Below are positions 17,862-26,356 of a stretch of 64,000 bases of DNA, piece by piece (the first letter of the stretch is position 1; each line of letters begins with the position of its first letter). The position numbers and the translations under genes were made by a program. The notes beneath the pieces were generated by a model, which was not told where the DNA came from, searched no databases, and saw only the letters and a list, made by a program, of their open reading frames with translations. Source of the stretch: Nordella sp. HKS 07. GTDB lineage: Bacteria > Pseudomonadota > Alphaproteobacteria > Rhizobiales > Aestuariivirgaceae. The stretch lies in contig NZ_CP049258.1 in the NCBI RefSeq assembly GCF_011046735.1, positions 6,280,001-6,344,000 on the forward strand, written 5' to 3'.

Positions 17862-18566
17862 CTAGGGGTTTGTTTTGTACAGAAACGACAGCTGCTCGTC
17901 CTGGCGCTGCACATGTGCTGGGGTCTGCCCGATGAGATGCTTCAGCGCGCGCGTAAGATGTGATTGATCGAAGAAGCCGGCTTCATGGACCGTGTCAAGA
18001 ATCGAGTGGCCATTCCTGAGGAGCTGGACGGCGCAACGGGCCCTTTCGATTTGCTGGAAGGTACTGTGGGTCATTCCGGTCGCCTGGCGGAAATGCCGCT
18101 GGGCCGAGCGTCGCGACAACGCCCGTTCGTCCCCCGCCAGCCCCTCGGTGATCGCCTGATTGCGCGTGATGAGGCCCCTCTTCACCAGACGCGACACAAA
18201 GACCTCGGCCGTCTCGAAATCCGGATACTCCCATTGCATGCCATCGAGCCAGAAGCCGAGTCCGGTCATGTCGGGCATATCCTTGTCATTTCGGTCGATG
18301 AGTGCGCTCACCGGCAAGGAGGGCATGAATGTGCCGAGCTTGAAACGGATGCCGAACCACTCTCCCTCGGCCGGACAGTCGGCCAGCGTCGCCCTGGTCT
18401 CAGGCCCCCTGATCGTCAGGAATATTCTGCCCTTGAGTCGCGACACCGCCATTTCCCAATGTGGTGAGGCGATGGAATGGAACTGGCCGGCGCGCTCGCT
18501 GTGGCAGCGCCAGACTCTTTCGATATAGGGAGAATCCGATGGCCGGTCGTTGAAGACAAGGAACAC
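17862..18566 (-). CDS. AraC family transcriptional regulator
   Basis: A protein of about 234 residues. The N-terminal 130 residues are a sensor of no recognised type; the C terminus holds the two AraC helix-turn-helices (RSAQRHFRQATGMTHSTFQQIERARCAVQLLRNGHSILDTVHEAGFFDQSHLTRALKHLIGQTPAHV). GTG 18566 is chosen because GGAGG lies seven bases before it and just after the TetR stop; a longer reading to 18641 would overlap tetR. Gene order tetR - araC - VOC suggests a single transcript regulated from the palindrome at 19222. Confidence 0.85.
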   Translation of the reverse strand: MFLVFNDRPSDSPYIERVWRCHSERAGQFHSIASPHWEMAVSRLKGRIFLTIRGPETRATLADCPAEGEWFGIRFKLGTFMPSLPVSALIDRNDKDMPDMTGLGFWLDGMQWEYPDFETAEVFVSRLVKRGLITRNQAITEGLAGDERALSRRSAQRHFRQATGMTHSTFQQIERARCAVQLLRNGHSILDTVHEAGFFDQSHLTRALKHLIGQTPAHVQRQDEQLSFLYKTNP

Positions 18567-18580
18567 AGCCGCACCTCCAG

Positions 18581-19198
18581 CTAGGCCTTTCGCGCCGGTG
18601 GAAACAAGACCTCGAGATAGCGCCGCAAATGATCGACGCACTGAATGCCGGCCTCGGCGCTCTGCCTGGATTTGGCGAGGATGAAGGCACCCTGGAGGAC
18701 CGCCTGGATATGCAAGGCCAGGCTTTCCGCCGTCCAGGTGCCGTCGCTGCCATATTTGTCGATCGCCTTGGCGACGTCATCCGCCAGTGCCGCCCCATGA
18801 CTGTCGAAGGTCGCGCCGCAGGCGTCGCGGATCTGCGGATGCGACAGATAGACCTCCTGCACCAGCGTGCCGCCGAAGCAGGTGAATTTGGGCAACTCGC
18901 CCTGCATCAGGCTCTTGCGGAAATCGACATAAGCGAGGAGCCGGTCGCGCGGATCGGCTAGCGTCTGGTAAGGCGCCGTGGCGAAGAGCTCACCGGCATA
19001 CGCTCCCCAATGCGACGCCGCCTCGATGGCCAGATCTTCCTTGGTTTTGAAGTGATGGAAGAAGCTGCCCTTAGTGAGCCCCGCCGCGGCGCAGATATCC
19101 TCGATCCGCGTCGCCGCATAGCCCTTGGCGCGGAAGACATCGAGAGCGGCATTGAGGATCCTGGTCTTGGATTCGTGTGGCGTCTCTGTCGTCTGCAT
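18581..19198 (-). CDS. TetR family transcriptional regulator
   Basis: A protein of about 205 residues. The N-terminal helix-turn-helix is textbook TetR/AcrR (TRILNAALDVFRAKGYAATRIEDICAAAGLTKGSFFHHFKTKEDLAIEAASHW), followed by a ligand-binding domain of the TetR_C type with CFGGTLVQEVYLSHPQIRDAC. The Cys pair could sense electrophiles, but that is inference. The start MQTTETP is preferred; an upstream Met would read through the putative operator. A near-perfect palindrome sits 24 bases before the start. Confidence 0.9.
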   Translation of the reverse strand: MQTTETPHESKTRILNAALDVFRAKGYAATRIEDICAAAGLTKGSFFHHFKTKEDLAIEAASHWGAYAGELFATAPYQTLADPRDRLLAYVDFRKSLMQGELPKFTCFGGTLVQEVYLSHPQIRDACGATFDSHGAALADDVAKAIDKYGSDGTWTAESLALHIQAVLQGAFILAKSRQSAEAGIQCVDHLRRYLEVLFPPARKA

Positions 19199-19221
19199 CT
19201 CATACTCACCAGCGGCCAAGG

Positions 19222-19237
19222 TACCTACCGGTGGGTA
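19222..19237. promoter_or_regulatory. Probable TetR operator palindrome
   Basis: TACCTACCGGTGGGTA is a 16-base palindrome with seven of eight pairs. It lies between the tetR start (19198) and the end of the hydrolase gene (19256). The form, ACC-N-ACCGGT-N-GGT, is typical of autoregulated TetR operators. Confidence 0.6.
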
Positions 19238-19255
19238 TGGTGTCAATGAATCCCC

Positions 19256-20113
19256 TCAGTCCCGGATGGAAAAGTTAATGGCCCGGTCGATGGCACTGGT
19301 GACGGCGGCACTGTCGAGGCGGGAGTCGAAGCCGTGCGGCGCGCCAGGCAGGTTCACGACTTCCACAACCGCATCCGCAGCGAGCAGCGCCGCAATCGTG
19401 TCGTCCTGAAGCGCGTTGAGGCCTTTTATATGGCCGCCGCCGGCGCGCAGGAACAGGAGCGGCAATTTGCGCTCCGCGATCAGCCCGGCAACCCGCTTGA
19501 GATTCATCCGCGCGGCAAGCTCAGCGCTGGTGAGCGGCTCGCTTGGGCTGCCTGGCACGACGCCGGTCGAGGGATAGAACATGACGACACGGCCGACGGC
19601 GAGCGGGCGCTTGCTATCGAGCAGCGACGGCACCAGAAGCCCGCCTGCCGAGAAGGTGATCACACTGACACGCTTCGTGTCGAGCCCCTTTCCCTCACCC
19701 TCGGCGCTGAGCCAGCCGAGCACCTGGTCGAGCTGGCCGAGCGCCAGATCGAGCTCGCGCTTCGGTGAGCCCAGCGAATGATCATACATGATCGCCGCCG
19801 CCCCCGAGGCGGCGATAACCGTGCCCCAGTCGCGATTGACCTGCCAGATGCTCGCCGGCGCCTTGATTTCGGCCGGGATGCCGCCATGCATCAACAGCAC
19901 CACCGGCAGCTTGTCCTTGCTTTCGCCCTTGGGCGTCGACAGCGTGATCTTCACTGGCGACCCGTCCGTTCGCTGGCCGATCGTCACTTCTTCCTTCATG
20001 ACGTCGGCGCTAACCAGCGGATGGCGCAAGGGCGGATTGTCCTGCGCCTGCAACGGACCACTGAAAGCGATCAACAAAAGAAACAGAAACGCGACAGATC
20101 CCATCTTCATCAT
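19256..20113 (-). CDS. Secreted alpha/beta hydrolase (dienelactone hydrolase-like)
   Basis: A 285-residue protein with a signal peptide (MGSVAFLFLLLIAFSGPLQAQ). It carries an alpha/beta-hydrolase core: LPVVLLMHGG as the oxyanion strand, VSVITFSAGGLLVPSLL as the nucleophile elbow (Ser in TFSAG, lacking the usual first Gly) and LPGAPHGFD with the catalytic His. The overall spacing matches dienelactone-hydrolase-type enzymes; the substrate is unknown. GGGAGG precedes the ATG. It lies upstream of the tetR-araC pair on the same strand and may be co-regulated with it. Confidence 0.8.
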   Translation of the reverse strand: MMKMGSVAFLFLLLIAFSGPLQAQDNPPLRHPLVSADVMKEEVTIGQRTDGSPVKITLSTPKGESKDKLPVVLLMHGGIPAEIKAPASIWQVNRDWGTVIAASGAAAIMYDHSLGSPKRELDLALGQLDQVLGWLSAEGEGKGLDTKRVSVITFSAGGLLVPSLLDSKRPLAVGRVVMFYPSTGVVPGSPSEPLTSAELAARMNLKRVAGLIAERKLPLLFLRAGGGHIKGLNALQDDTIAALLAADAVVEVVNLPGAPHGFDSRLDSAAVTSAIDRAINFSIRD

Positions 20114-20194
20114 GCTTGCCTCCCGGACAAATCGTTTGAGCCCGCTCTAGCAAAGCCGCTCGAGCCTCGCGTTTCCGGAATTGCTATTTCGGCA

Positions 20195-20269
20195 CTAGTG
20201 TCCCGAATCCGAAGTTCGCCACAGCCAGCGGGACCTTCCGAGCGAACTTCGGATTCGGAAGGACACTAG
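20195..20269. repeat. Long imperfect palindrome, copy 1
   Basis: The left arm begins CTAGTGTCC and continues CGAATCCGAAGTTCGC; the right arm is GCGAACTTCGGATTCGG, then a two-base insertion and GGACACTAG. It forms a stem of about 25 bp with a short loop. It is one of two side-by-side palindromes that share the outer TAGTGT and AAGTTC words. Confidence 0.75.
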
Positions 20270-20284
20270 AAAATCTAATGATTC

Positions 20285-20358
20285 TAGTGTGCTTTTGAAC
20301 GCGAAGGTCCTGTCGGTGCAAGCCGCCTGATATCAGGAACTTCGCGTTCAGCACACTA
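20285..20358. repeat. Long imperfect palindrome, copy 2
   Basis: The left arm TAGTGTGC, then GAACGCGAAGGTCCTG; the right arm CAGGAACTTCGCGTTC then GCACACTA. Its last three bases provide the TAG stop of the GGDEF gene on the minus strand. The layout mirrors copy 1, with different inner sequence but preserved pairing. Confidence 0.7.
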
Positions 20359-21900
20359 CAAGGTTTTGAAGAATTCCCGCGTCCCCTCCGCGGTGACGAG
20401 GCTCGCCGACGTCTGGCCTTCATGAATGCCCGAGGCGATCAGGAGCGGCTTCGCCGTTGCACCGGCGACGCCGTCGGCGCTTACCGCAAGCCCAAGCCCA
20501 TGCACCAGGCCGGCCAGCGCACGCACCATCCTGGCGGCGTCCTTCTGGTCCATATTGGCCACGAAGCGGCGGTCGATCTTCACCTTGTCAAAGCCGAATT
20601 CGCGGATGTGATAGAGATTGGAATAGCCGGTGCCGAAATTATCCAGCACGATGCGCACGCCCGCCTCGCGCAATGGTTCGAGCGCGGTCTTGGCGGCCTC
20701 CAGATCCTTGACGATCAGACTCTCGGCCACGTCGAGCTCGACGCGGGCGGGCGCGATCTCGGCTTTGGCGATCATCTTCAGGATCGTGTCGCCGAGGTCA
20801 CGGTCTCGCAGCTGCGCCGGCAGCACGTCGATGGCGAGCGACACGCCTTCCGGCCAATGCCGGGCCGCCGAACAAGCAAGCTCGAGGATACGTGTCGCGA
20901 TGGCATGGATGAGCCCCGCCTCCTCGGCAATCGACAGGAAGCGCTCTGGCGGGACTTCTTCGCCATCTTCCCTGATCAAGCTCGGCACGGCTTCGAAACC
21001 TGTCACCGCGCCGTTCTCCAGATCGAAGGACGGACGGAATCGTGGACGCACGCGACCTGCCTCCAGCGCCCGGCGCAGCTCGTCCTCCATTTGCGCGCGC
21101 TCGCGCATCAACTGATCCATCTCCTCCTCGAAGAAGCGATAGGCGGAGCGTTTCTCGGCCTTGGCGCGATAGAGCGCCACATCCGCCTTGCGCAACGCTT
21201 CGTCCCCGCTCAGCGCATCGCCGGGCAGAAGCGCTATGCCGATGCCGGCGCTGATCTGATGCCGGCTTCGCCCGGTGCCGATGGGCTCCGAGAGTACGTG
21301 AATGATCCTGAGCGCGATGCTGGCGGCGGCCTCCGCCCCCAGAAGATGCTGGGCCAGGATGATGAATTCGTCACCGCCGAGACGCGCCACCAGATCGCCT
21401 TCGCGCACCGCGCGCAGGAGGCGTCCGGCAACATGGAGCAGCACCTCATCGCCGACGCCATGGCCGTAGGTATCGTTGATCTGCTTGAAGCTGTTAAGGT
21501 CGAGCAGCATCACGGCATGCGACAGACCGGCTGCCGGCGGCGAGGCGACCGCAGTCCGCAGCGCCTCCTCGAACTGGCGCCGGTTGGGGAGCCCGGTCAA
21601 CGGATCCTGATAGGCAAACTCGCGCGCCCGCGCCTCGGCCGCGATGCGCCGCGCCATTTCGCGCTTCTGGTCGAAATAGCGGCGCATGGCGAAGATCAGC
21701 AGGCCAAACGCCAGGATTCCACCGATGAGCAGCGCTTCGTTGAGATCGATCCTTCGCTCATGCTCCGAGGCGCCGGTCGCGGTGGCGAAGATATCGATCT
21801 CGAATGCGATATAGGTAATCACCGCGATGACGGCGGCAAGCATGCCGAGATCGCGCAGGCTGACGCGGTGCTTGAGGATGAAATTACGGATGCGAGACAA
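20356..21900 (-). CDS. GGDEF protein with degenerate EAL domain
   Basis: A 514-residue membrane protein. Two transmembrane helices lie near residues 17-35 and 55-70, and GGDEF spans about 95-255 with an intact LVARLGGDEFIIL active site (diguanylate cyclase). The EAL domain (about 275-510) has lost key residues: EAL is EAV (GFEAVPSL), the catalytic Asn strand reads AIDVLPAQL, DDFGTGYS is DNFGTGYS, EGVE is DGVA, and QGYLFSRP is absent. It should make c-di-GMP but not degrade it. The start is TTG 21900 with GAGGG upstream. The stop lies in a palindromic repeat. Confidence 0.88.
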   Translation of the reverse strand: MSRIRNFILKHRVSLRDLGMLAAVIAVITYIAFEIDIFATATGASEHERRIDLNEALLIGGILAFGLLIFAMRRYFDQKREMARRIAAEARAREFAYQDPLTGLPNRRQFEEALRTAVASPPAAGLSHAVMLLDLNSFKQINDTYGHGVGDEVLLHVAGRLLRAVREGDLVARLGGDEFIILAQHLLGAEAAASIALRIIHVLSEPIGTGRSRHQISAGIGIALLPGDALSGDEALRKADVALYRAKAEKRSAYRFFEEEMDQLMRERAQMEDELRRALEAGRVRPRFRPSFDLENGAVTGFEAVPSLIREDGEEVPPERFLSIAEEAGLIHAIATRILELACSAARHWPEGVSLAIDVLPAQLRDRDLGDTILKMIAKAEIAPARVELDVAESLIVKDLEAAKTALEPLREAGVRIVLDNFGTGYSNLYHIREFGFDKVKIDRRFVANMDQKDAARMVRALAGLVHGLGLAVSADGVAGATAKPLLIASGIHEGQTSASLVTAEGTREFFKTL

Positions 21901-21969
21901 TGAACCCTCGGGCGATGAGAATCGAATACGCCGGCAAGTCCCGCGCGCTATACCATGATCGTGGCCCGA

Positions 21970-22884
21970 TCACACGGCCTGGGTCTGATCCAGCGCGGCA
22001 TATTCACTCGCCAGGCGATCGAGCAGAGCCCGCACCGACGGCAGAAGCCGGCGGCGTGACGGAAAGGCCGCATGGATGATCCCCGAGCGTGGCGCCCAGC
22101 CGGGCAAGACATCGATAAGCTTGCCGGCGCGCAGATCCTCCTGCACCACGAATGTGGGCAGCTGGCACACGCCCACGCCTTGGAGTGTCGCCAACCTGAG
22201 GGCCACCATGTCCTCGGTGATGAAGCGGGGCCGATGTCGGATGACGCTGGTCGCACCTTGCGCATCTTCAAGCCGCCACTCATGTTCGAGGCTTGCCGGC
22301 TCCCAGGCGAGACTGGGCAGTGTTGAGAGATCGGCCGGGACGAGTGCCCGGGAATTGCCTTTGAGCAGGGCCGGACTGGCCACCAGGCGTTGCCGGCTCT
22401 CGGCGAGCTTGCGGATCACAAGGTCGCTGTCCTCGAGCGGCGGGAAGCGCACCCTGATCGAGAGATCGAAGCCCTCGCTGATGACATCGACACGCCGGTT
22501 GGTGCTTTCCAGCTGCACCTCCACTTTCGGATGGTCGGCGACGAAGCTCGCGATGATCTCCCCCAGCTGGAAATAGATCACCGAAGACGGGCAGCTCATC
22601 CGCACCACGCCCTGTGGCTCGGATTTCATCCGGTCGATCGCCTCTTGCGCCGCATCGGCCTCGACCGTCATCGCGACGCAGTGCCGGTAATATTCCCGAC
22701 CAATGTCGGTGACGGCGAAGCGCCGGGTCGAGCGCTGGATCAGGCGCACGCCGAGCCGCTCCTCGAGCAGGCCGATGCGGCGGCTGAGCCGGGAGCGCGG
22801 CATGCCCAGCTTACGGGCAGCGGCGGCGAAGCCGTTCTGTTCCACCACATCGACGAAATAGCGCAGATCGTTCAGGTCTTGCAT
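21970..22884 (-). CDS. LysR family regulator divergent from pirin
   Basis: A 304-residue LysR protein of the PgrR/DsdC-like group: N-terminal helix-turn-helix (MQDLNDLRYFVDVVEQNGFAAAARKLGMPRSRLSRRIGLLEERLG) and a type 2 substrate-binding domain. MRM or M starts are possible; MQDL at 22884 fits the family. It is transcribed away from the pirin-hydrolase operon with a TGTCCT-N6-AGGACA palindrome between. Divergent LysR-pirin pairs are common in proteobacteria, so control of that operon is likely. Confidence 0.9.
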   Translation of the reverse strand: MQDLNDLRYFVDVVEQNGFAAAARKLGMPRSRLSRRIGLLEERLGVRLIQRSTRRFAVTDIGREYYRHCVAMTVEADAAQEAIDRMKSEPQGVVRMSCPSSVIYFQLGEIIASFVADHPKVEVQLESTNRRVDVISEGFDLSIRVRFPPLEDSDLVIRKLAESRQRLVASPALLKGNSRALVPADLSTLPSLAWEPASLEHEWRLEDAQGATSVIRHRPRFITEDMVALRLATLQGVGVCQLPTFVVQEDLRAGKLIDVLPGWAPRSGIIHAAFPSRRRLLPSVRALLDRLASEYAALDQTQAV

Positions 22885-22890
22885 TCTCAT

Positions 22891-22908
22891 TGTCCTATTC
22901 TCAGGACA
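22891..22908. promoter_or_regulatory. Palindrome in the lysR-pirin intergenic region
   Basis: TGTCCT, a 6-base spacer, AGGACA: a perfect 6-bp dyad placed directly before the lysR start and about 95 bases before pirin. TGTCCT-N6-AGGACA fits the dyad form of LysR-type operators (similar to but not T-N11-A), and the palindrome probably autoregulates. Confidence 0.55.
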
Positions 22909-23001
22909 TTATAGCCCGAAATGGCTATCTACCGCCAGATTTGGTGCAGCCATATGTACTCCGCGACACGATCCTTCAGGGATCCCCATCGGAGACAGAA
23001 C

Positions 23002-23874
23002 ATGAGAAAGATCCTAGGTATTTACGGTGGTCCGCGGCCCCATTGGGTCGGCGACGGCTTCCCCGTCCGCTCCCTCTTCTCGCATGCGAGCCATGGCGAG
23101 CATGTGAGCCCTTTCCTCCTGCTCGACTATGCCGGTCCAGCCAGGTTCGAACCCACGGATCAGCCGCGCGGCGTCGGCGTTCATCCTCACAAGGGCTTCG
23201 AGACGGTGACCATCGTCTATGAGGGCGAGGTCGAGCACCGCGACTCGACGGGCCGTGGCGGCGTCATCGGCCCGGGTGACGTGCAGTGGATGACCGCTGC
23301 CGGCGGCATCCTGCATGAGGAATTCCACTCAAAGGACTTCACCCGCATGGGCGGTACGCTGAAAATGGTGCAGCTCTGGGTCAATCTACCGGCCAGGGAC
23401 AAGGCGGCGACTCCCGGCTATCAGGCCCTGCTCGCCCGCGACATCCCCTCTGTCCCGCTCACAGATGGCGCCGGAACGCTCCGCGTCATCGCCGGCGACT
23501 ATCAGGGCCGCAAGGGACCGGCGCGCACTTTCACACCGATCGATGTGTGGGACGTCTCGCTCAGCCGTGGCAAGCCGATTGAGCTCGAGCTGCCCGATGG
23601 TCACACCCTGGCCGCCGTCGTCCTCAAGGGCTCGGTGCTCTTCAACAACGACACCGTCGCCAGCGAGGCGCAGTTCGCGCTCTTCGACCGCAAGGGCGGC
23701 ACGATCACGCTCGAAGCGCAGAGCGACGCGCAGATCCTCATCCTGAGCGGCGAGCCGATCGACGAGCCGGTCGTCATGCACGGACCCTTCGTCATGAACA
23801 CGGCCGACGAGATCCGCCAGGCCATCACCGAATTCCAGAATGGCCGCTTCGGCGCCATCGCGGAAAACGCCTAA
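23002..23874 (+). CDS. Pirin family protein
   Basis: A 290-residue bicupin. The N-terminal cupin has the metal ligands in GVGVHPHKGFETVTIVYEGEVEHRDSTG (two His plus a later Glu in HEEFHS), and the second cupin (RTFTPIDVWDVSLSRGKPIELELPDGHT) is metal-free, as is usual. Some pirins are quercetin dioxygenases; others act as redox-sensing regulators. GGAGA precedes ATG 23002. It begins an operon with two cysteine hydrolases. Confidence 0.9.
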   Translation: MRKILGIYGGPRPHWVGDGFPVRSLFSHASHGEHVSPFLLLDYAGPARFEPTDQPRGVGVHPHKGFETVTIVYEGEVEHRDSTGRGGVIGPGDVQWMTAAGGILHEEFHSKDFTRMGGTLKMVQLWVNLPARDKAATPGYQALLARDIPSVPLTDGAGTLRVIAGDYQGRKGPARTFTPIDVWDVSLSRGKPIELELPDGHTLAAVVLKGSVLFNNDTVASEAQFALFDRKGGTITLEAQSDAQILILSGEPIDEPVVMHGPFVMNTADEIRQAITEFQNGRFGAIAENA

Positions 23875-23901
23875 TCCCCAACACAAGGAGTGAATACTGA
23901 A

Positions 23902-24525
23902 ATGGCAAATACCTACAAGCGTCTCGACAAGGAGCAGGCAGCGGTGCTGCTGGTCGACCATCAGACCGGGCTTCTGTCCCTGGTGCGCGACATCGATCCG
24001 GACAAGTTCAAGAACAACGTGCTCGCGCTGGCCAATCTCGCCCGCTATTTCAAGCTGCCGACGATCCTGACCACCAGCTTCGAGGACGGTCCCAACGGCC
24101 CCCTGGTCCCTGAGCTCAAGGCGCTCTTCCCGGATTCGCCCTTCATCCCGCGCCCCGGCCAGATCAACGCCTGGGACAATGAAGACTTCGTCAAGGCGAT
24201 CAAGGCGACCGGCAAGAAGCAATTGCTCATTGCAGGCGTGGTGACCGAGGTCTGCGTGGCCTTCCCCGCTCTCTCGGCACTTGCCGAAGGCTTCGATGTC
24301 TTCGTCGTCACCGACGCATCGGGCACCTTCAACGAGATGACGCGCCATTCGGCCTGGGATCGGATGTCGGCCGCCGGCGCCCAGTTGATGACTTGGTTCG
24401 GCGTCGCCTGTGAGCTTCATCGCGACTGGCGCAACGATGTCGAAGGTCTCGGGACGCTCTTCGCCAATCACATTCCCGACTACCGTAACCTTATGACCAG
24501 CTATTCGGCGCTGGCGCAGAAGTAA
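23902..24525 (+). CDS. Isochorismatase-like cysteine hydrolase (YcaC type)
   Basis: A protein of about 207 residues with the isochorismatase fold. The catalytic Asp is in AVLLVDHQTG, a Lys follows INAWDNEDFVKAIKATGKKQL, and the nucleophile Cys is in GVVTEVCVAFPAL. The ENxFxxT-like pocket is typical of YcaC, whose substrate is unknown. It follows pirin by 27 bases and precedes a paralogue by 12 bases. ATG 23902 is chosen; a GTG at 23890 overlaps the AAGGAG site. Confidence 0.88.
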   Translation: MANTYKRLDKEQAAVLLVDHQTGLLSLVRDIDPDKFKNNVLALANLARYFKLPTILTTSFEDGPNGPLVPELKALFPDSPFIPRPGQINAWDNEDFVKAIKATGKKQLLIAGVVTEVCVAFPALSALAEGFDVFVVTDASGTFNEMTRHSAWDRMSAAGAQLMTWFGVACELHRDWRNDVEGLGTLFANHIPDYRNLMTSYSALAQK

Positions 24526-24537
24526 CAGGAGAATACC

Positions 24538-25212
24538 ATGACTGCCAATTTCAACGGAAAACGCCCGGTCATCGATCCCGATGATGCGGTGATGCTTCTG
24601 ATCGACCATCAGAGCGGCCTGTTCCAGACGGTCGGCGACATGCCGATGCCGGTTCTCAGGAACCACGCGACGGCGCTCGCCCGCATGGCGACGCTCGCCA
24701 AGCTGCCGGTGATCACCACCGCCTCGGTGCCGCAGGGCCCGAACGGTCCGTTGATCCCCGAGATCCATCAGAACGCGCCGCATGCCCAGTATGTCGCTCG
24801 CAAGGGTGAGATCAATGCCTGGGACAATCCCGACTTCGTCGCCGCGGTGAAAGCGACGAAGCGCAAGACCCTGATCATCGCCGGCACCATCACCAGCGTC
24901 TGCATGGCCTTCCCGTCCATCAGCGCGGTCCAGGACGGCTACAAGGTCTTCGCGGTGGTCGATACGTCGGGCACCTATTCGAAGATGGCGCAGGAGATCA
25001 CCCTCGCCCGCGTCGCCCAGGCCGGCGTCGTGCCGATCGACACCGCTGCCGTTGCTGGCGAATTGCAGCGCACCTGGCATCGCGAAGATGCGCAGCAATG
25101 GGGTGAAGTCTACGCCAAGATCTTCCCGGCCTACCAGCTGCTCTTCGAGAGCTACCACAAGGCGCAGCAGGTCGAGAAGGACCACGAGGTCCTCGACTCG
25201 CAACGCAGCTGA
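24538..25212 (+). CDS. Isochorismatase-like cysteine hydrolase (paralogue)
   Basis: A 224-residue paralogue of the preceding gene. The Asp is in [13 protein letters not shown], Lys in [12 protein letters not shown] and Cys in [16 protein letters not shown]. It has a C-terminal extension ([19 protein letters not shown]). CAGGAG lies just before the ATG. Tandem YcaC-like hydrolases behind pirin, opposite a LysR regulator, suggest joint turnover of an aromatic or amide compound; this is inference. Confidence 0.88.
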   Translation: MTANFNGKRPVIDPDDAVMLLIDHQSGLFQTVGDMPMPVLRNHATALARMATLAKLPVITTASVPQGPNGPLIPEIHQNAPHAQYVARKGEINAWDNPDFVAAVKATKRKTLIIAGTITSVCMAFPSISAVQDGYKVFAVVDTSGTYSKMAQEITLARVAQAGVVPIDTAAVAGELQRTWHREDAQQWGEVYAKIFPAYQLLFESYHKAQQVEKDHEVLDSQRS

Positions 25213-25296
25213 CAAGCCTGCGGCCATGGCTGAACGCCATGGCCGCATTGCCTATTCGGGACGGCGCCGCAGCAGCGCGCCGCACCCGCTGCATGC

Positions 25297-25443
25297 TCAG
25301 CTCCTCAGCGCTGAGGCTTGCGCTTCGTTGAGCTTCCGGGCGCATTCCTGGCAGCAGACCTCGACAGTCTTTCCAGCGATCGTCACCTTGATCGGGTTGG
25401 CGCCGATTTCGTCATCGCAGGCCGCGCATGTTTTCGCTGACAT
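25297..25443 (-). CDS. 48-residue zinc-ribbon (YHS/TRASH-like) protein
   Basis: MSAKTCAACDDEIG and TVEVCCQECARKLNEA provide CxxC and CCxxC, an arrangement seen in YHS/TRASH-type metal-binding ribbons. It has a good ribosome site (GGAGAA eight bases before the ATG) and is too short for many gene callers. A role in metal or heme handling is plausible but not shown. It lies between the hydrolase operon and the AraC gene, and the reading frame extends upstream to 25569 only by poor-quality codons. Confidence 0.65.
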   Translation of the reverse strand: MSAKTCAACDDEIGANPIKVTIAGKTVEVCCQECARKLNEAQASALRS

Positions 25444-25522
25444 GATATTTCTCCACAGTTGAGACCCGATATTGGGTGAGTGGAGTGCACCACATCCGCT
25501 CCGAGGCGCGCTGTCGGAATCT

Positions 25523-26353
25523 TTAGCGATCGAGCGCCGACTGGCGGAACTGCGACGGCGTCCTTCCATAGGCGTCGCGGAAAGCCTGGGTGAAGTGGCT
25601 GTGGCTGGAAAAGCCGAGATCCAGGCCGAGCTCCGTCAGATCGTCATATTGGGCGATAAGGTCGAGCGCGCGCGCCAGCCGCAGGCGCAGCTGATAGCGA
25701 TAGAGCGGCAGACCTTCCACCTGCTGGAACACCTGGGTGAGATAGACCGGCGAGCAGCCCACTTCCTGGGCGATATCGGCGAGCGTCCAGCGCCGCGCCA
25801 GGTCACGAGCCAGCACAAGCTTGGCGCGGTCGGCGAGACGCTGACGGCCCTCACTGGCGCCCGCCGCGTGGGCGGTACGCAGGGCCAGCGCGCGGCGCAC
25901 CAGAGTCAAAGCCAGGCTCTCGGCCTCGAGCGGCTCGGCGAGCCCCTGCCTCAGACTGTGCCGAAGCATCGCAACGAGCGCCTGCGCGCGCGGATCGATA
26001 CGCAGGCGCTGCCGCCGGAAGGCCACGCCTCCGCCGTCACGCAGCAGGTCCTTGGGCGCCAGCTCGCGCAACAGCGCATTCTCCACCTCGATCACCAGCG
26101 AAGCATCGCCGCCTTCCACCGGATGGCTGACGCGATAGACCTCGCCTTCATTGAAGAACAGGACCTGATTGGCTTCCGCCACCGCCTCGTCGCGCCCGAG
26201 AAAGCGCACATAGGCACCGCGATAGGGAAAGACGAGAAGTGTCGAGCCCGTGCATTCCTCGGAGCTCTTATGGCCGCGCCCGCAACTGCAGTAGACGTCG
26301 CGCACCGCGACGCTGGGCGTTTCGAGAAGCGTATGGCCGGTCAGGTCGGACAT
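25523..26353 (-). CDS. AraC family transcriptional regulator
   Basis: A 276-residue protein: an N-terminal cupin-like sensor (LVFPYRGAYVRFLGRDEAVAEANQVLFFNEGEVYRVSHPVEGG) with a Cys pair in VYCSCGRGHKSSEEC that could bind metal or sense redox, and C-terminal AraC helix-turn-helices (RWTLADIAQEVGCSPVYLTQVFQQVEGLPLYRYQLRLRLARAL, LGLDLGFSSHSHFTQAFRDAYGRTPSQFR). It starts 3 bases after the chaA stop, so the two are cotranscribed. Confidence 0.9.
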   Translation of the reverse strand: MSDLTGHTLLETPSVAVRDVYCSCGRGHKSSEECTGSTLLVFPYRGAYVRFLGRDEAVAEANQVLFFNEGEVYRVSHPVEGGDASLVIEVENALLRELAPKDLLRDGGGVAFRRQRLRIDPRAQALVAMLRHSLRQGLAEPLEAESLALTLVRRALALRTAHAAGASEGRQRLADRAKLVLARDLARRWTLADIAQEVGCSPVYLTQVFQQVEGLPLYRYQLRLRLARALDLIAQYDDLTELGLDLGFSSHSHFTQAFRDAYGRTPSQFRQSALDR

Positions 26354-26356
26354 ATC

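Noticed and set aside
20422-21903. A 493-codon plus-strand frame opposite the GGDEF gene
   Set aside because: The minus strand encodes clear GGDEF motifs; the plus product is Arg/His/Gly-rich with no family.
23386-25248. A 620-codon minus-strand frame
   Set aside because: It is antisense to pirin and both isochorismatase-like genes, all of which show catalytic motifs.
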